In this document: positions 61,952-64,000 of the stretch, piece after piece | How the letters are laid out: each line of letters opens with the position of its first letter | Numbering within the stretch: position 1 is the stretch's first letter | Assembly: GCA_017557635.1 (NCBI GenBank) | Contig: JAFYYH010000022.1 | Coordinates: 186,001-250,000, forward strand | Source of the DNA: Bacteroidaceae bacterium | Lineage (GTDB): Bacteria; Bacteroidota; Bacteroidia; Bacteroidales; Bacteroidaceae | Direction: 5' to 3' | Length of the DNA stretch: 64,000 bases | Translations under genes and position numbers: made by a program | The notes under the pieces: model-generated | What the model saw: the letters and a program-made list of their open reading frames with translations, nothing else | What the model was told of the DNA's origin: nothing | Databases searched by the model: none

Positions 61952-62643
61952 TATTCTACCGGGAAGGTAAAGTATGTATCCGGATAGGGTTCATCTTTCA
62001 GGGTGAAGTGCCACCACTCTGAATCCAACGGTTTGAAACCGTGACGCAGCATGGCATCGCGCAGTATCATACGGTTGGCAAACTGAACATCAGTAATGCC
62101 GCGGTAATCAGGATGGCTCTCTGTTCCGAACCAGTCAAATGTACCGCCCATGTCAACCTCTTTCTCGGTTGTCATGTCAAACAGAGTCAAATCAACTGTT
62201 GATCCGCGTGTATGGCCGGACTTGGCCATGATGTAGTCAAGTTCAAACAGGCGGCTTTTATCCACATCTGGATAGAAGTAGCGTCGCATGGTGGTGTCAG
62301 CCACATCGGCCGCCCATCGGACAAAATGATCTACTGCACACTGCGGGCGGTAGGCATCATAAATCTTGAGTCTGTAACCGAGGCTGATTACGTCATCACT
62401 GACAGCCTTGAGGCTATCGGCGGCCTGGCGTGTAAGCAAAGCGGTAGGCGCCAGGTATCCGTCTATGCGGGTGCCCACAAAGTTGTATGTGCCGTAGTAA
62501 CGTATTTCAAGGATAACATCGGGAACCACATCCGTAATGGCTACAAAATCACTTGAATCCTGCTCCTTAACCGTGCCTTCAGACTGTTTGCAGGCTGCAA
62601 GCGTTAAGCAGAATGCTATAAAAAAAACTGAATACTTTCTCAT
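61951..62643 (-). CDS. D-Ala-D-Ala dipeptidase, VanX/DdpX family lipoprotein
   Basis: A 230-residue peptidase M15D member with a lipoprotein signal (FFIAFCLTLAACKQS). Zinc ligands and catalytic residues are visible: SGHTRGSTVDLTLFD (His, Asp) and SEWWHFTL (Glu, His); YDAYRPQCAVDHF holds the Arg. VanX-type enzymes split D-alanyl-D-alanine; in non-resistant bacteria they serve peptidoglycan turnover. No vanH, vanA or vanRS genes are nearby, so resistance is not implied. Start at MRKYSVFF follows a TACATTTG box (complement of 62664-62671). Confidence 0.9.
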   Translation of the reverse strand: MRKYSVFFIAFCLTLAACKQSEGTVKEQDSSDFVAITDVVPDVILEIRYYGTYNFVGTRIDGYLAPTALLTRQAADSLKAVSDDVISLGYRLKIYDAYRPQCAVDHFVRWAADVADTTMRRYFYPDVDKSRLFELDYIMAKSGHTRGSTVDLTLFDMTTEKEVDMGGTFDWFGTESHPDYRGITDVQFANRMILRDAMLRHGFKPLDSEWWHFTLKDEPYPDTYFTFPVE

Positions 62644-62715
62644 AATATGTCCTTTTACGTCCCCAAATGTATAAAAATAGTACAAAAGGGGACTTTCCTT
62701 AATGTGTCATTTCAC

Positions 62716-62723
62716 TATATTTG
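62716..62723 (+). promoter_or_regulatory. -7 box of the secreted hypothetical gene
   Basis: TATATTTG lies 23 bases before the ATG at 62747 and fixes that start over an in-frame ATG at 62702, which lies upstream of the box. Confidence 0.5.
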
Positions 62724-62746
62724 CAAAAAGGACTAATTATCACATT

Positions 62747-63304
62747 ATGAGAAAATCATTATTTACGGTAGTAGCAGCTATGATGATGGCTACTTATGTA
62801 ATTGCACAGGACATTCCTACCGACATGCGTATGGAGATTATCGAGAGTGAGGATGACAGCCATGACCAGTACACCATCTTCAAGTACAAGGAGAAGAACG
62901 GCAACACCGGTTATTGGATGGGTGTAGGCAACAAGACTGAACTCCTAAGCCTGGTTCGTGACGATATTACAGACATGTCCATTTCACATATGGATGAGGT
63001 TTGTCTGCCTATGGGCAGCACCCGACAGGAGGTTCTTGACAACCTGGATTCTTACCTGGAACTGCTTGACAAGCCCGCAGGCACTACCGTTGAATTCCCT
63101 TGCAGGATAGACAACTACGCCGGATTGGGCGATGAGTCAAAAACCACATGTATAGTAACCAAGCGCTTCCTGCAAGGCAAGCGTCTCTGCTTCCAATTTA
63201 CCAGCGGCAAGCGTACAGCCGAGGCCGACCTTCGCAAATCATCCATCAAATCCATGAAGGTTAGCGTAAAGCTTGACATGAAGCTCCACCCCAACAAGGA
63301 TTGA
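62747..63304 (+). CDS. hypothetical secreted protein
   Basis: A 185-residue protein with a Sec signal peptide (SLFTVVAAMMMATYVIAQ). The mature part is mixed alpha/beta with YTIFKYKEKNGNTGYWMG, LPMGSTRQEVLDNLDSYLEL and a basic C-terminus. I recognise no family. The stop codon is immediately followed by CCGTCCCCTTTGGC, a decayed family-A head. Confidence 0.7.
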   Translation: MRKSLFTVVAAMMMATYVIAQDIPTDMRMEIIESEDDSHDQYTIFKYKEKNGNTGYWMGVGNKTELLSLVRDDITDMSISHMDEVCLPMGSTRQEVLDNLDSYLELLDKPAGTTVEFPCRIDNYAGLGDESKTTCIVTKRFLQGKRLCFQFTSGKRTAEADLRKSSIKSMKVSVKLDMKLHPNKD

Positions 63305-63327
63305 CCGTCCCCTTTGGCTTTAAATGG
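63303..63327. repeat. family-A remnant after a stop codon
   Basis: GACCGTCCCCTTTGGC resembles a collapsed family-A head and tail, and AAATGG follows. It begins within the stop codon at 63302-63304. Too short to be certain. Confidence 0.45.
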
Positions 63328-63374
63328 AAGACGTAGAGTCAGCCGTCGCCCAAGCCCTCGTCCCCGCGAAATAA

Positions 63375-63947
63375 ATGATTGTAACCAACCTGCTGGACAT
63401 ACATACACGCGCCGAACTCTACCAGTGGTATCTGGAAAACCATGACAAGGTGGATGATTTCTGGCTACGCATTAACCGTGCGGAGGCCGATTGCCCCGGC
63501 GTAGTGCGTTACGTGGATGCAGTTGAGGTGGCACTCTGCTTTGGCTGGATTGACAGCACCATGAAACGAATCGATGACGGCAAACCGATCCAGCATTTCA
63601 CCCCGCGCCGCAAGCGCAGCAACTGGTGCGAGCATAATCTGGTACGATGCCGCCGGCTTGTAGAACAAGGCGAAATGACGCCCGCCGGCCTTGCCGTAGC
63701 CCCCGATCTGGACCCCTCAAAGTTTATCTATGAAGATTGGGTAATCAATGCCATCAAAGCCGATAAGCAAACCTGGACCAATTGGCTCTCATTCCCTGAA
63801 AACTACCGCCGCATCAAGGTTGACCGCATCCAGCACTACCAACACACCAACCGTCCCGAGTACGCGCAAAAGACCCTCCAAAAGCTAATCCAAGACACCC
63901 ACAACGGCAAACTCCAACCCGGCTGGAGTGATTTTGGTCGCAACTAA
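63375..63947 (+). CDS. YdeI/OmpD-associated family protein
   Basis: A 190-residue protein of the YdeI/OmpD-associated family: RAELYQWYLENHDKVDDFWL, VRYVDAVEVALCFGWIDSTM, HFTPRRKRSNWCEHNLVRCR and a C-terminal region WLSFPENYRRIKVDRIQHYQ. Family members are linked to peptide resistance and stress in enteric bacteria, with no established reaction. No signal peptide. About 50 bases of noncoding sequence follow to the window end with nothing recognisable. Confidence 0.85.
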   Translation: MIVTNLLDIHTRAELYQWYLENHDKVDDFWLRINRAEADCPGVVRYVDAVEVALCFGWIDSTMKRIDDGKPIQHFTPRRKRSNWCEHNLVRCRRLVEQGEMTPAGLAVAPDLDPSKFIYEDWVINAIKADKQTWTNWLSFPENYRRIKVDRIQHYQHTNRPEYAQKTLQKLIQDTHNGKLQPGWSDFGRN

Positions 63948-64000
63948 ATGTCAGCTTTTCCAGTGCTCCAGTTGTGAGAGGTGAAAGCGATGCTTACTAG

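Noticed and set aside
61951-62643. Vancomycin-resistance locus
   Set aside because: Only a VanX-like dipeptidase is present; vanH, a D-Ala-D-Lac ligase and a sensor pair are missing, and it is lipidated.
1-64000. tRNA or rRNA genes
   Set aside because: No cloverleaf-like sequence with CCA end or TTCGA loop, and no rRNA motif, was seen in the intergenic gaps.

Overview
The window reads as a chromosomal segment of a Bacteroidota bacterium, most likely order Bacteroidales (Prevotella/Bacteroides-like). The support is families largely confined to that group (DUF4954, DUF5606, DUF4491, DUF3276/Pur-alpha, long-form NusB, YbbR-like, CotH and CE15 lipoproteins or secreted enzymes), C-termini of the GKGVYIRNGKKY type, and many Bacteroidetes-type -7 boxes (TAnnTTTG) just upstream of starts. 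Base composition is near half G+C. I found no rRNA, tRNA, prophage or CRISPR-Cas.

Layout. 0-1 kb: the end of a small operon whose last gene is a Panacea/SocA-type antitoxin domain running off the window edge. 1-8.4 kb: dTDP-rhamnose genes (rfbD-rfbC; rfbA, a NusG/UpxY-like factor, rfbB) and a CapD/FlaA1-type nucleotide-sugar dehydratase, interrupted by a divergent lipoprotein gene. 8.5-15.9 kb: CotH lipoprotein, TrpB2, and an acyl ligase-FabF-FabZ set. 15.9-20.7 kb: two secreted tyrosine-phosphatase/BIG2 paralogues around a small lipoprotein. 20.8-26.6 kb: msrA and dnaK embedded among two REP-transposase-like genes and their repeat arrays. 26.6-43.4 kb: housekeeping genes (recA, tex, pgeF, coaE, yajC, nusB, rplY, pth, hslR, pepT) with a third REP-type transposase. 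43.5-51.5 kb: nitroreductase, phosphatase, MATE, ABC permease and an Na/Pi transporter carrying a C-terminal DNA-binding domain. 51.5-64 kb: accessory enzymes (CE15 esterase, AraC-linked flavoprotein island, VanX-like peptidase, GNAT proteins, beta-helix lipoprotein) plus a recombination scar holding two truncated genes.

Three points deserve most attention. First, there are three different HUH (Y1/RAYT-like) transposase genes, each sitting inside or beside its own palindromic repeat family: family A (35-bp modules giving 58- and 93-bp elements), family B (arrays with an exact 83-bp period on both sides of the gene) and family C (about 140-bp composite elements). Family A and its variants sit directly after stop codons. 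Second, the 49.5-51.5 kb gene joins a phosphate transporter, a PhoU-like domain and a PhoB-type winged helix in one uninterrupted reading frame, which suggests a membrane transporter that binds DNA. Third, the heptamer GGCCGAT/ATCGGCC appears roughly a hundred times by eye, about ten times expectation, on both strands and in most of the window.

All calls come from reading the sequence and recalling family motifs; no searches were run. Counts made by eye are approximate.
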